From Prochlorococcus marinus CUG1435 (GTDB lineage: Bacteria; Cyanobacteriota; Cyanobacteriia; PCC-6307; Cyanobiaceae), in the NCBI GenBank assembly GCA_017644375.1, contig JAEPLP010000001.1:1038001-1102000 (forward strand): a stretch of 64,000 nucleotides of DNA. Direction: 5' to 3'. Position 1 is the first letter of the stretch, and each line of letters begins with the position of its first letter. The notes under the pieces were generated by a model that had not been told where the DNA came from, ran no database searches, and was given only the letters and a program-made list of their open reading frames with translations. Of the stretch, positions 37,482 to 45,377 are shown in pieces. A program made the translations under genes and the position numbers.

Positions 37482-38036
37482 TTAGCGAGGACCATTAAGT
37501 GTAATATTATTGTCTTTTTCTCTTAAATCCCCATTTCTGCCTTGTTTATTAGCAAGAAGAGGCCATTGTGCACCTTTTATAAGACATTTTCTGGCTAAGT
37601 CAAGATCAATAATGATCTCAAGATCTGCTGGATTCTTAGTCTTTTTTGATTCAATTAAATACTCTCTCCCAGACCAGCCTATAATCCCAGCAATGTAAAT
37701 GAATAATACTCCTGGAATAAGTAAATCTCCCTCATGGCCTCTATTTAAAAGAGCTCCCCATGGCTCAAGTGGAGGTCCAATAATTAAATGTGGAAGACCA
37801 TCATCTCCGCATGATGCTTTTCCATACCTTTCAAATCTTGCTATATCTTTTTGAGTAGTTGCAGAATTTGCTCTTTCAATGAATTTAGGGTTTTCAGAGC
37901 ATTTTGTGAGTGCTGTTGCAGTGAATTCTGTGCTAGCTCTGTCTGCGTTTAAGGCAGGGCCATTTGCAGCTAGAGCAGATGTAGTAATTCCAAGGAACAG
38001 AAAAACCGAGGTTATGATTGAAAAAAAGAATTTCAT
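37482..38036 (-). CDS. psaF: Photosystem I reaction centre subunit III
   Basis: PsaF lies on the lumen side of photosystem I and helps stabilise it and dock the electron donor. From ATG at 38036 the product is 184 residues, with a signal peptide of about 23 residues ending SALA. The mature part has LTKCSENPKFIERA and CGDDGLPHLIIGP, with two cysteines for a disulfide. A membrane helix is near residue 110 (VLFIYIAGIIGWSGREYL). An upstream TTG at 38045 adds three residues and is less likely. psaJ follows 28 nt later; tsaD is divergent with only 74 bp between. Confidence 0.96.
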   Translation of the reverse strand: MKFFFSIITSVFLFLGITTSALAANGPALNADRASTEFTATALTKCSENPKFIERANSATTQKDIARFERYGKASCGDDGLPHLIIGPPLEPWGALLNRGHEGDLLIPGVLFIYIAGIIGWSGREYLIESKKTKNPADLEIIIDLDLARKCLIKGAQWPLLANKQGRNGDLREKDNNITLNGPR

Positions 38037-38110
38037 AAGTTGCAATCTTTAATTCCTTATAGTGTGTTATGTAAGAAATTAATATTAAAATAGAACAAGT
38101 TGAATCAAAT

Positions 38111-39181
38111 ATGGGTAAAGTTTTAGCTATTGAAACAAGTTGTGATGAGACCTCTGTCTCAATTGTTTCTAATATTGGCGATACTTTCAAAATACATTCA
38201 AATATAATTGCATCTCAAATTGAAGATCATTCAAAATGGGGAGGAGTTGTTCCCGAATTAGCAGCTAGAAAGCATTTAGAATTATTACCTTTTGTTTTAG
38301 AAAAGGCTTTAAAAGAATCAAAAATCAGAATTGAGGAAATTGATTATATTGCATCAACTGTAGCTCCTGGATTGGTTGGGTGTCTAAGAGTTGGATCTAT
38401 AACTGCGAGATCACTTTGTATGTTACATTCAAAGCCATTTTTGGGAATTCATCATTTAGAGGGACATTTATCTTCAATTTTATTTTCAGAAAACTATCCA
38501 AAGAAATCTTTTCTTACATTACTTGTTAGCGGCGGACATACTGAATTGATAAAAGTTGATGATAGAAGAGGTATGCATAGACTTGGAAAAAGTTTTGATG
38601 ATGCAGCTGGAGAAGCCTTTGATAAAGTTGGAAGATTATTAGGTCTTAGTTATCCGGGAGGACCGGCAATTGAAAAGATCGCTAAAAATGGGGATCCCTT
38701 CAAATTTAATTTACCAAAATGTAGGATTTCTGATAGAAAAGGTGGGTATCTTAAATATGATTTCTCTTTTAGTGGTCTAAAAACTGCAGTTCTAAGATTA
38801 GTCGAAAAAATAAAATTAGGTGGTGAGATCGTCCCAGTTCCTGATGTTGCTGCAAGTTTTGAGAGAGTAGTGGCAGAGGTCTTGGTAGAGAGAACTATAA
38901 GATGTGCAGAAGATCATAACTTGGAAGATGTTGTTGTGGTTGGTGGAGTGGCTGCTAATAATACATTAAGAAAAATGATGATTAGGAAAGCAAATGAAAA
39001 ATCTATTAAAGTTCATTTAGCTCCCCTTAATCTTTGTACAGATAATGCGGCGATGATTGGAGCAGCGGCGTTGTTCAGGATCAAATTTAAGGATTATTCA
39101 AGTTCCCTTAAATTAGGTGTCACAGGAAGACTATCAATTGAACAAGCAAATACCCTTTACGAAGAAAATCCTCCTTTCTAA
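38111..39181 (+). CDS. tsaD: tRNA N6-threonylcarbamoyladenosine transferase
   Basis: TsaD transfers the threonylcarbamoyl group to A37 of ANN-decoding tRNAs. The 356-residue ASKHA-fold protein has an N-terminal IETSCDETS motif and metal-binding His115 and His119 (HLEGH). LLVSGGHTELI is near residue 140, and VVGGVAANNTLR near 280. Length is slightly above the usual 335-345, mostly at the C-terminus. It is transcribed away from psaF, and the hli gene begins 5 nt after its stop. Confidence 0.96.
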   Translation: MGKVLAIETSCDETSVSIVSNIGDTFKIHSNIIASQIEDHSKWGGVVPELAARKHLELLPFVLEKALKESKIRIEEIDYIASTVAPGLVGCLRVGSITARSLCMLHSKPFLGIHHLEGHLSSILFSENYPKKSFLTLLVSGGHTELIKVDDRRGMHRLGKSFDDAAGEAFDKVGRLLGLSYPGGPAIEKIAKNGDPFKFNLPKCRISDRKGGYLKYDFSFSGLKTAVLRLVEKIKLGGEIVPVPDVAASFERVVAEVLVERTIRCAEDHNLEDVVVVGGVAANNTLRKMMIRKANEKSIKVHLAPLNLCTDNAAMIGAAALFRIKFKDYSSSLKLGVTGRLSIEQANTLYEENPPF

Positions 39182-39186
39182 CTCCA

Positions 39187-39363
39187 ATGAACAAACAACC
39201 TAAATTCGAGATTAAAGAGACAAAAAACTTTGTTGATAAAAAGGAACTGAATTTGTGGAAAAGAGGTTTTACCCCTCAAGCTGAAATATGGAATGGAAGA
39301 ATGGCAACTGTTGGTATAGGAATAATTTTTATTATTATTGCTTTAATAAGCCAATTTTCTTAA
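39187..39363 (+). CDS. High-light-inducible protein (Hli/Scp)
   Basis: A 58-residue frame from ATG 39187 to TAA 39361-39363. The C-terminal half is a single membrane helix preceded by the chlorophyll-binding motif A-E-x-W-N-G-R-x-A (residues 32-40: AEIWNGRMA), the hallmark of one-helix light-harvesting-like proteins. The N-terminal 30 residues are basic and polar. Family knowledge: Hli proteins bind chlorophyll and carotenoid, dissipate energy or protect pigment-protein assembly, and high-light Prochlorococcus encode many copies. It starts 5 nt after tsaD and may share its message. The 162 bp up to the antiporter gene hold no visible gene. Confidence 0.92.
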   Translation: MNKQPKFEIKETKNFVDKKELNLWKRGFTPQAEIWNGRMATVGIGIIFIIIALISQFS

Positions 39364-39525
39364 TAAAAATCAAATTCATATACTTAAAAGTGATTTGAAG
39401 CAATTTAATAAATTTAGTTTTGTTCGGATGAATAATTAAATTAAAAAGTATTGTATTTATTGGACTTGCATAAAGATTATTGATTTAATCAAAATAATTA
39501 ATATTTTTACTATTTATAATTATAT

Positions 39526-40731
39526 ATGACGCCTGAAAGGCTTGGATTACTTTGGGGAATAACTGTATTTGCAGGTGCTTGTGCTCGATTATTTTCTTCT
39601 TTTACGGGATTCCCAAGTGTTGTTATTTTATTAGTTTCTGGATTATTTATTGGCAGATCAGGTTTAGGACTTGTTGAGCCTTTAGATCTTGGACAAGGAC
39701 TTGAAACTATCGTAGGGCTTTTAGTCTGTTTGGTTCTATTTGAAGGGGGGCTAAATTTAAAATTGCCTGAGGGGAATATAAGAAATACTGTTTTGAAAAT
39801 CTCATTGGTTAGACTTTTTATTTCATTATCAGCTGGAATTTTTATTGCTCATTGGTTGGCAGGCCTTTCATGGCAAGTTGCAGGAATATATAGTGCCATA
39901 GTTTTAGCTACTGGACCAACAGTTGTCTCTCCATTAGTTGAACAAATAAAATTAGCTTCCCCATTGTCGGATGTTCTAAAAGCTGAGGGGTTGTTACTTG
40001 AACCAATTGGTGCAGTGCTAGCATTGTTACTTTTAGAACTGACTTTGGGGGATCTGCGCGGGATTAATGATGTATTTATTGCATTAATGCAAAGATTAGG
40101 GGGCGGAGTTGTAATTGGATTAAGTGCTGGTTGGTTGCTATCAGAAATTTTAAAAAAAATAAAAAATGAAGCATCATTTGGTATAGAGCTTCAAGTTACC
40201 CTTGGATTTATTTTTCTTGTTTATGGAACTTGCGAATATTTTTTGCCAGAATCAGGCTTGCCTGCCTCTGTTGCAGCGGGTTTTATTGTAGGTAAAAGAG
40301 AAGTAATAGATAAAGAGAGATTGGATAATCTAATAGGTGAATTAGCTCAATTAGCAATAACAGTTCTTTTCCCTCTTTTGGCAGCTGACGTTTCTTGGGG
40401 TGAATTAAGTCCGCTAGGTTGGGGAGGGATTGTTTGCGTTTTTATGTTGATGGTAATTGTCCGTCCTATCTCTATCTGGATAGCAACAATGGGAAGAGAA
40501 TTAGACTTGAAAGAAAAAGTATTTTTAGCCTGGTTAGCCCCAAGAGGTATTGTTACTGCAGCGGTGGCCTCTCTTTTTTCTATAAGATTAGAACAGGCTG
40601 GTATTCTTGGTGCTGGACGTCTTCAAGGTTTAGTGTTTCTTACTATATTAATGACAGTAGGAATACAGGGTCTTACAGCAAAACCTTTAGCGAGTCGACT
40701 TGAATTAGGCCAAAAAAATAATTTTGATTGA
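39526..40731 (+). CDS. Na+/H+ antiporter, CPA1 type
   Basis: The 401-residue protein is a 12-13-helix monovalent cation/proton antiporter. The transport core includes LATGPTVVSPLVEQI (residues about 126-140), with the TGPTV region in place of classical ND motifs, and LAWLAPRGIVTAAVASLFS near 333, typical of NhaP-like carriers. A soluble C-terminal regulatory domain is almost absent, since the frame ends about 30 residues after the last helix. It likely exports Na+ in seawater. It is convergent with gltX, whose stop lies on the next base. Confidence 0.88.
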   Translation: MTPERLGLLWGITVFAGACARLFSSFTGFPSVVILLVSGLFIGRSGLGLVEPLDLGQGLETIVGLLVCLVLFEGGLNLKLPEGNIRNTVLKISLVRLFISLSAGIFIAHWLAGLSWQVAGIYSAIVLATGPTVVSPLVEQIKLASPLSDVLKAEGLLLEPIGAVLALLLLELTLGDLRGINDVFIALMQRLGGGVVIGLSAGWLLSEILKKIKNEASFGIELQVTLGFIFLVYGTCEYFLPESGLPASVAAGFIVGKREVIDKERLDNLIGELAQLAITVLFPLLAADVSWGELSPLGWGGIVCVFMLMVIVRPISIWIATMGRELDLKEKVFLAWLAPRGIVTAAVASLFSIRLEQAGILGAGRLQGLVFLTILMTVGIQGLTAKPLASRLELGQKNNFD

Positions 40732-42162
40732 TTAAAGACATCTTTCAATTCGAGTTCTATCAGTTTTAGTCTCTGCGAAAAGCTCCCAACTTTGAATTAA
40801 ATCTGGCCCACTGAGAGATCCAAAAAAGGCTACTCTTAATGATTTCATTAATATTCCTTTTTTAATATTATGCTTTTTTGAGATTTCGTTTATTATTTCT
40901 TTGACGTTCTCTTTGTTTAGTTTTATAGTATTTTTCTCAATTAAATAATTTAAGATTAGTTTTAAAGATAATTTGCTTTCCCGGTTTTCAAGAAAATCTT
41001 GACCTTCTTTTTGAATAGTAGGTATTAAGAAAAATGGTTTTGATTGATCAATTGAATCTTTTAAAAGAGTCATAGAGTCTCTAATCAAAATTAATAATTT
41101 ATTAGCCCATTCTTGAGATGGCGGCTCCCACCCATTGTCATCCCAGTATTTTCTAATGATCTCAATCAACTTTGTTGTTTCCATATTTTTTATATATTGA
41201 GAATTAATCCAGTTGAGTTTTTCCCAACTAAATTTGGCTCCAGCTTTATTTATTTCTGATAAGTCAAAAATTTCAGATATCTCTTCAAGTGAAAGTATTT
41301 CTCTTTCGGCAGATTTTGGAGACCAACCTAAGAATGCCATATAGTTCGATAGGGCCTCAGGTAAATATCCCATTTCTCTAAATTCGTCGATTGAAGTAAC
41401 GCAATCTCTCTTAGATAATTTTTTCCCTTCGCTATTTAGTATTAAAGGTGTATGCGAAAAAGTTGGTAAATTAAAATTTAATGCTTTATAAATCAATATT
41501 TGTTTTGCAGTGTTCGAGATATGGTCTTCACCCCTTACAACGTGAGTAATATTCATGAAATTATCATCAACTACAACTGCAAGATTATACAAAGGATCAC
41601 CAATCTCATATCCCTCAGCCCTTCTTGATAAAACCAAATCACCGCCCAAATCCTTCCCTTGCCATTTGATTTCGCCTCTTATCTGATCTACCCATTTTAT
41701 ATCAATTTTTTCATCAATCTTAAATCTTATTACTGAAGTCCGCCCTTGGGATATGAATGTTTCTATTTCTTCTTTTGAAAGACTTCTGTGTCTATTATCA
41801 TGCTTTGGAGGTAATCCTTTCTTTTTTTGTTCTTCTCTCAATTCAGATATTTCATCTTCTGAGGTAAAGCACCTATATGCAGCTCCACATTCCAATAGTT
41901 TTTTGATATAACTTTTGTGAATCGAAATTCGGTCACTTTGCTTTATAGGTTCTTCATCCCATTTAAGTCCAAGCCATTTCAAGCCCTCTAATATATTTTT
42001 TGTATATTCAGATTTAGATCGAATAAAATCTGTATCTTCTATTCTGATGAGAAATTTTCCACCTATTTTTTGTGCATACAACCAATTGAATAGTGCTGTT
42101 CGCGCTGTCCCAATATGAAATAAACCCGTTGGACTCGGCGCTAGTCTTAAACGTTTTTCCAA
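40732..42162 (-). CDS. gltX: Glutamyl-tRNA synthetase
   Basis: This class I synthetase charges tRNA-Glu, which also feeds chlorophyll synthesis through the C5 pathway, in which hemL acts. In most cyanobacteria it also mischarges tRNA-Gln. The 476-residue protein has the HIGH-like HIGT at residues 16-19 after APSPTGLF, and the KMSKS-like KLSKR near 246. The anticodon-binding C-terminal helical domain is complete. The start is TTG at 42160-42162; the APSPTG motif follows directly, so no later start is possible. It is only 17 nt after tRNA-Asp on the same strand. Confidence 0.95.
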   Translation of the reverse strand: MEKRLRLAPSPTGLFHIGTARTALFNWLYAQKIGGKFLIRIEDTDFIRSKSEYTKNILEGLKWLGLKWDEEPIKQSDRISIHKSYIKKLLECGAAYRCFTSEDEISELREEQKKKGLPPKHDNRHRSLSKEEIETFISQGRTSVIRFKIDEKIDIKWVDQIRGEIKWQGKDLGGDLVLSRRAEGYEIGDPLYNLAVVVDDNFMNITHVVRGEDHISNTAKQILIYKALNFNLPTFSHTPLILNSEGKKLSKRDCVTSIDEFREMGYLPEALSNYMAFLGWSPKSAEREILSLEEISEIFDLSEINKAGAKFSWEKLNWINSQYIKNMETTKLIEIIRKYWDDNGWEPPSQEWANKLLILIRDSMTLLKDSIDQSKPFFLIPTIQKEGQDFLENRESKLSLKLILNYLIEKNTIKLNKENVKEIINEISKKHNIKKGILMKSLRVAFFGSLSGPDLIQSWELFAETKTDRTRIERCL

Positions 42163-42179
42163 ATTTCTTTTAGAAAAAA

Positions 42180-42253
42180 CGGGACCGACGGGATTCGAAC
42201 CCGCAACTTCCGCCGTGACAGGGCGGTGCTCTAACCAGTTGAACTACGGTCCC
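42180..42253 (-). tRNA. tRNA-Asp (GTC)
   Basis: A complete 74-nt cloverleaf on the minus strand. The acceptor arms GGGACCG and CGGTCCC pair perfectly and the discriminator base is G. The anticodon loop CTGTCAC gives anticodon GTC. The T-arm has the normal GGTTCGAATCC loop. CCA is not encoded. The 3' end is 17 nt upstream of the gltX start codon, so the tRNA is probably processed from a longer transcript that includes gltX. Confidence 0.97.
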
Positions 42254-42402
42254 AGAGTTTTGTTCTAAATTTATTTAGAACTTCATTCTTAAAATTATCA
42301 GATCATAATACTTAATTTATGAGGTTGTAATAAAAAAAGTTTATTAATTTGAGGATTTACAAAAATAATTAGTTTTTTAACTGCCTTAGTGTAAACAAAT
42401 AT

Positions 42403-42597
42403 TTATTTTTGAGGTCTAAAACCAGCAGGTTCTATCAACCTAACTTGATTTCCTCTAGCAGTAAATTCTCTGCCTTGGTCACTTTGTACGACAACTCTTC
42501 CACCAGATTTAACTCTGATAACTCTTGCACGAACCCATCCTAAAGCTGCTGATTCGAGGACTTTAACTACGTCCCCAGGTTGAAGATCTAACTCCAT
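42403..42597 (-). CDS. Small Tudor-like protein, probable hyper-conserved protein PSHCP
   Basis: The 64-residue product begins MELDLQPGDVVKVLESAALG and ends in a Pro-rich tail. The pattern of beta strands (VVKVLE, WVRARVIRV, RVVVQSD, EFTARG, QVRLIE) suggests an SH3/Tudor-type small barrel rich in Arg and Lys. I recognise it, from memory and not from a search, as the Prochlorococcus/Synechococcus hyper-conserved protein. That protein is nearly invariant across marine picocyanobacteria and is reported to have a Tudor-like fold and to bind RNA. The location between tRNA-Trp and tRNA-Asp in a translation block fits a translation-linked role. It starts at ATG, 35 nt after the tRNA-Trp 3' end. Confidence 0.78.
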   Translation of the reverse strand: MELDLQPGDVVKVLESAALGWVRARVIRVKSGGRVVVQSDQGREFTARGNQVRLIEPAGFRPQK

Positions 42598-42632
42598 CTT
42601 ATGAAAAAATGATTTACATAATGTTGATCAAA

Positions 42633-42705
42633 CGCGTCGTGGAGGACTTGAACCCCCGACATCAGGTTTTGGAGACCTGCGTTCTACCAACTGAACTAAC
42701 GACGC
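42633..42705 (-). tRNA. tRNA-Trp (CCA)
   Basis: A complete 73-nt cloverleaf on the minus strand with acceptor arms GCGTCGT and ACGACGC and discriminator G. The anticodon loop CTCCAAA gives anticodon CCA. The T-arm has GGTTCAAGTCC. CCA is not encoded at the 3' end. It lies between rplS (53 bp away) and the small Tudor-like gene (35 bp away), all on the minus strand. Confidence 0.97.
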
Positions 42706-42758
42706 ATTTAAATGATTATAAGCGTCTTTGTGACCAATAAGTTGATTAATTTACAACT

Positions 42759-43238
42759 TTATCGATCAAAGCGTTGTTTTACGCGAGTAGCTTTTCCTAC
42801 TCTATCTCTCAGATAGAATAACTTAGCTCTTCTTACTTTACCTCTACGTTCAACTTTTAGAGAGGCAACCTGTGGACTATGTAGCATAAATACTCTTTCA
42901 ACACCTATACCCTGAAAAATTCTTCTAACTGTAATAGTTTGGTTAATTCCTCCATGTCTTTTTGCTATGACAACGCCTTCATAGGGTTGGACTCTTTCTT
43001 TATTACCTTCTGTAATTTTCACTCCAACTTTAACAGTGTCCCCAACATATATTTCAGGTAATTCTTTTTTTAATTGTTCTTTTTCAAATTCCTCAATAAG
43101 ATTGGATGCACTTAAGGTTTGCGTAGTTTCAGAAACCGTATTTTTTTCTTTTTGTTCAACTGCTACATCGACTGATGCGTCAGCTTTAATACCGGTTTCT
43201 AAATCCTTCTCTTGTTTCTCTTTGGCCATTTTGGTCAT
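42759..43238 (-). CDS. rplS: 50S ribosomal protein L19
   Basis: L19 lies at the 30S-50S interface. The 159-residue protein contains the full L19 domain from about residue 55, with [32 protein letters not shown], and the C-terminal basic [16 protein letters not shown]. Unlike the usual 115-residue L19, it carries an N-terminal extension of about 50 residues rich in Glu, Lys, Val and Thr, likely disordered. Starts at residue 1 (43238) or at Met4 (43229) are both possible. It is followed by tRNA-Trp on the same strand. Confidence 0.95.
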   Translation of the reverse strand: MTKMAKEKQEKDLETGIKADASVDVAVEQKEKNTVSETTQTLSASNLIEEFEKEQLKKELPEIYVGDTVKVGVKITEGNKERVQPYEGVVIAKRHGGINQTITVRRIFQGIGVERVFMLHSPQVASLKVERRGKVRRAKLFYLRDRVGKATRVKQRFDR

Positions 43239-43261
43239 TATTGTCCTACAAGTTCTATATC

Positions 43262-43570
43262 TTAACCTTTTGACTCGCCTTTAGTAACCTTTTTGGTAAA
43301 TGAAATTGTTTTTGAAAACATTTGGAATCCTGTGACGAGCATCCATAAAACTCCAAGGGAATTCAATATTACGTATATAAGTTCTCCATTATCTCCAAGC
43401 CATTCGCCCTCATGGAGAGACATTAACCAATGAACTTGTTCTCTAGAGTAACCCAGTAAATCTTTGGAAACCCTATAAAGAAGGCCAGTTATTGAAGATA
43501 TAAATAATGGAAGAAAAATCCAGGGCGCCAAAGCCTTATGAAATTGCCTAGAATTAAATAAAGTTTTCAT
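43262..43570 (-). CDS. PepSY-associated membrane-helix protein
   Basis: The 102-residue protein has two hydrophobic segments (about residues 14-32 and 64-84). It resembles the membrane part of PepSY-TM proteins: [22 protein letters not shown] near the start and a [12 protein letters not shown] loop. Such proteins are common in cyanobacteria and are of unknown function; some larger relatives reduce metal or heme. It lies 23 bp upstream of rplS on the same strand. The assignment is tentative. Confidence 0.6.
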   Translation of the reverse strand: MKTLFNSRQFHKALAPWIFLPLFISSITGLLYRVSKDLLGYSREQVHWLMSLHEGEWLGDNGELIYVILNSLGVLWMLVTGFQMFSKTISFTKKVTKGESKG

Positions 43571-43665
43571 TTTCGTTTCTTTCCCATTGTTATTGATAGA
43601 TTTAAGGTAGCCAAGATCATAAAGGCTATTTTGAAGATATTTACCTATTACTATTATTTATTCCA

Positions 43666-44505
43666 ATGAGACATTTTGCAGATCTTTTGTTAAATAAAAA
43701 TAATTCCAAAGCTAATGATCAAGTTCCTTTTATACAGAGGAGAAGAGGAATCGAAATAAAGTCTTCACGTGAAATAAATTTGATGAAAAAATCTAGCAGA
43801 ATTGTAGCCACTGTTTTAAGAGAAATTAATGACTTAATTAAACCTGGAATGAGTACAAAAGATTTAGATGATTTTGCAGAAAAGAGGATAAAAAGTTTTG
43901 GTGCTGTGCCTAGTTTCAAGGGCTACCATGGATTCCCTTCCAGTATTTGTTCTAGTATTAATAATGAGGTTGTCCACGGTATTCCAAGTAAAAATAAAAT
44001 AATTAAAAATGGTGACTTGGTTAAAATTGATACAGGGGCATATTTAGATGGTTTCCATGGAGATAGTTGTATATCAATTTGCGTAGGAGAAGTTAGTCCA
44101 AAGGCTCAAAAACTTAGTGATATAGCTTTTAAAGCATTGTATGCGGGGCTTTCGAAAATCAAGGCAGGGAATACACTTCTAGATGTGGCTGGGGAAATCG
44201 AAGACGTTGTTGTAAAAAATGGCTTTAGTGTTGTAGAAGATTATACAGGTCATGGAGTTGGACGAAATCTTCATGAAGAACCATCGGTATTTAATTTCAG
44301 GACCAAAGAATTGCCTAATGTCGTCCTTCGCGAAGGGATGACATTAGCGGTGGAACCTATTGTTAATGAAGGGACTAAATTTTGTAAAACATTAAATGAT
44401 AGATGGACCGTAATAACAAATGATGGAAAATTATCGGCTCAATGGGAGCATACAATAGTTGTTTTAAAAGATGGTATTGAAATATTGACAGATAGAGATT
44501 TCTAG
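43666..44505 (+). CDS. map: Methionine aminopeptidase, type I
   Basis: Map removes the initiator Met from new proteins. The 279-residue protein has the five metal ligands of the pita-bread fold: Asp in KIDTGAYLDGFHGD (two Asp residues, about positions 122 and 133), His in YTGHGVGRNLHEEP near 196, Glu in AVEPIVNEG near 228, and Glu in QWEHTIVV near 263. An N-terminal extension of about 30 residues precedes the catalytic domain. It has the type I arrangement without the large type II insert. It is convergent with the SDR gene, 3 bp apart. Confidence 0.95.
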   Translation: MRHFADLLLNKNNSKANDQVPFIQRRRGIEIKSSREINLMKKSSRIVATVLREINDLIKPGMSTKDLDDFAEKRIKSFGAVPSFKGYHGFPSSICSSINNEVVHGIPSKNKIIKNGDLVKIDTGAYLDGFHGDSCISICVGEVSPKAQKLSDIAFKALYAGLSKIKAGNTLLDVAGEIEDVVVKNGFSVVEDYTGHGVGRNLHEEPSVFNFRTKELPNVVLREGMTLAVEPIVNEGTKFCKTLNDRWTVITNDGKLSAQWEHTIVVLKDGIEILTDRDF

Positions 44506-44508
44506 AAA

Positions 44509-45228
44509 CTAAGATTTGTACCTATAGATAATTTGGCAATATAAAAAATTAAAGAATTCTTTCAGTGGGAAAAGTAAATATGTCAAAGGGTTTGGACTAA
44601 TTATTATTAAATAATTTTTTGAGTTGGCAAAATCATAAATTTTTTTTGAAACAAATTTTGGACTCATTATTCCGATAGGATTTAGTTCTGATTTAAAAGG
44701 CCCTAAAATGATCTTCTTTATTATTAATTTTTTCTTGGTGTTTTTGTCTAGAAGATTTTTTTTGAAAGAAACTAATTGACCAATAAGAGATTTACTAATC
44801 TCATATGACGGATTTAGGGCCGGTAATAGTTCTGCTTCAGATGTGTTTATCCAAATTTCTTTTTTTATTAGTGAATCACTGGTTAGAGCAATATCTTCAA
44901 ATAAATTTAAAATTTTGAATTTGCTTAATGCATTTATTTCTATTGAATTTTCATAATTAGCATTTTCTCTACTCAGATTATAAATTCCATGGTTCAAAAT
45001 TAAAATATCTATTTTTTTTAGATGCTTTTTTAATTTAGATTCTTTCCCACATTCCCATTTAATCCATTCATTAGGAGATTCAAGATCTACCTCAGATCCA
45101 GTTTTACTATGAGTAAATCCAATCACTTTATATCCTTTTTGACGAAATAATTTCGTTAATTCTCTTCCTAGCGTTCCAGAAGCTCCTGTAATTCCGATAG
45201 TTTTTTCTTTTTTAATAGAATTTATCAT
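44509..45228 (-). CDS. Short-chain dehydrogenase-like protein
   Basis: The 239-residue protein has a Rossmann nucleotide loop, GITGASGTLG (residues 12-21), and an NHGIYN segment at about the position of the SDR NNAG motif. A Tyr-x3-Lys is present as YEISKS near 145, so catalysis is possible. The C-terminus is hydrophobic and aromatic (LIIISPNPLTYLLFPLKEFFNFLYC), which suggests membrane association. The substrate is unknown. It is unlike the fabG product in length and tail. Confidence 0.75.
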   Translation of the reverse strand: MINSIKKEKTIGITGASGTLGRELTKLFRQKGYKVIGFTHSKTGSEVDLESPNEWIKWECGKESKLKKHLKKIDILILNHGIYNLSRENANYENSIEINALSKFKILNLFEDIALTSDSLIKKEIWINTSEAELLPALNPSYEISKSLIGQLVSFKKNLLDKNTKKKLIIKKIILGPFKSELNPIGIMSPKFVSKKIYDFANSKNYLIIISPNPLTYLLFPLKEFFNFLYCQIIYRYKS

Positions 45229-45377
45229 TTTTCTAATTTTGATAAAATATTAAAGGACTAAAATTAATTTACCTAAAAAATATTTATGTATTTATTTGAT
45301 TAAAACTCATAAATAAATATTTGTTTAGTTCTAAAAAAAATATTATCTTAAACCTATGGATAAATAATTTACTAATT

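Noticed and set aside
40419-40703. Second frame within the antiporter gene
   Set aside because: It lies in an alternative frame of a hydrophobic gene with a continuous family match.
42180-42705. tRNA-associated genomic island or attachment site
   Set aside because: Both tRNAs lie in core translation genes; I found no integrase, no partial tRNA copy and no phage-like gene nearby.
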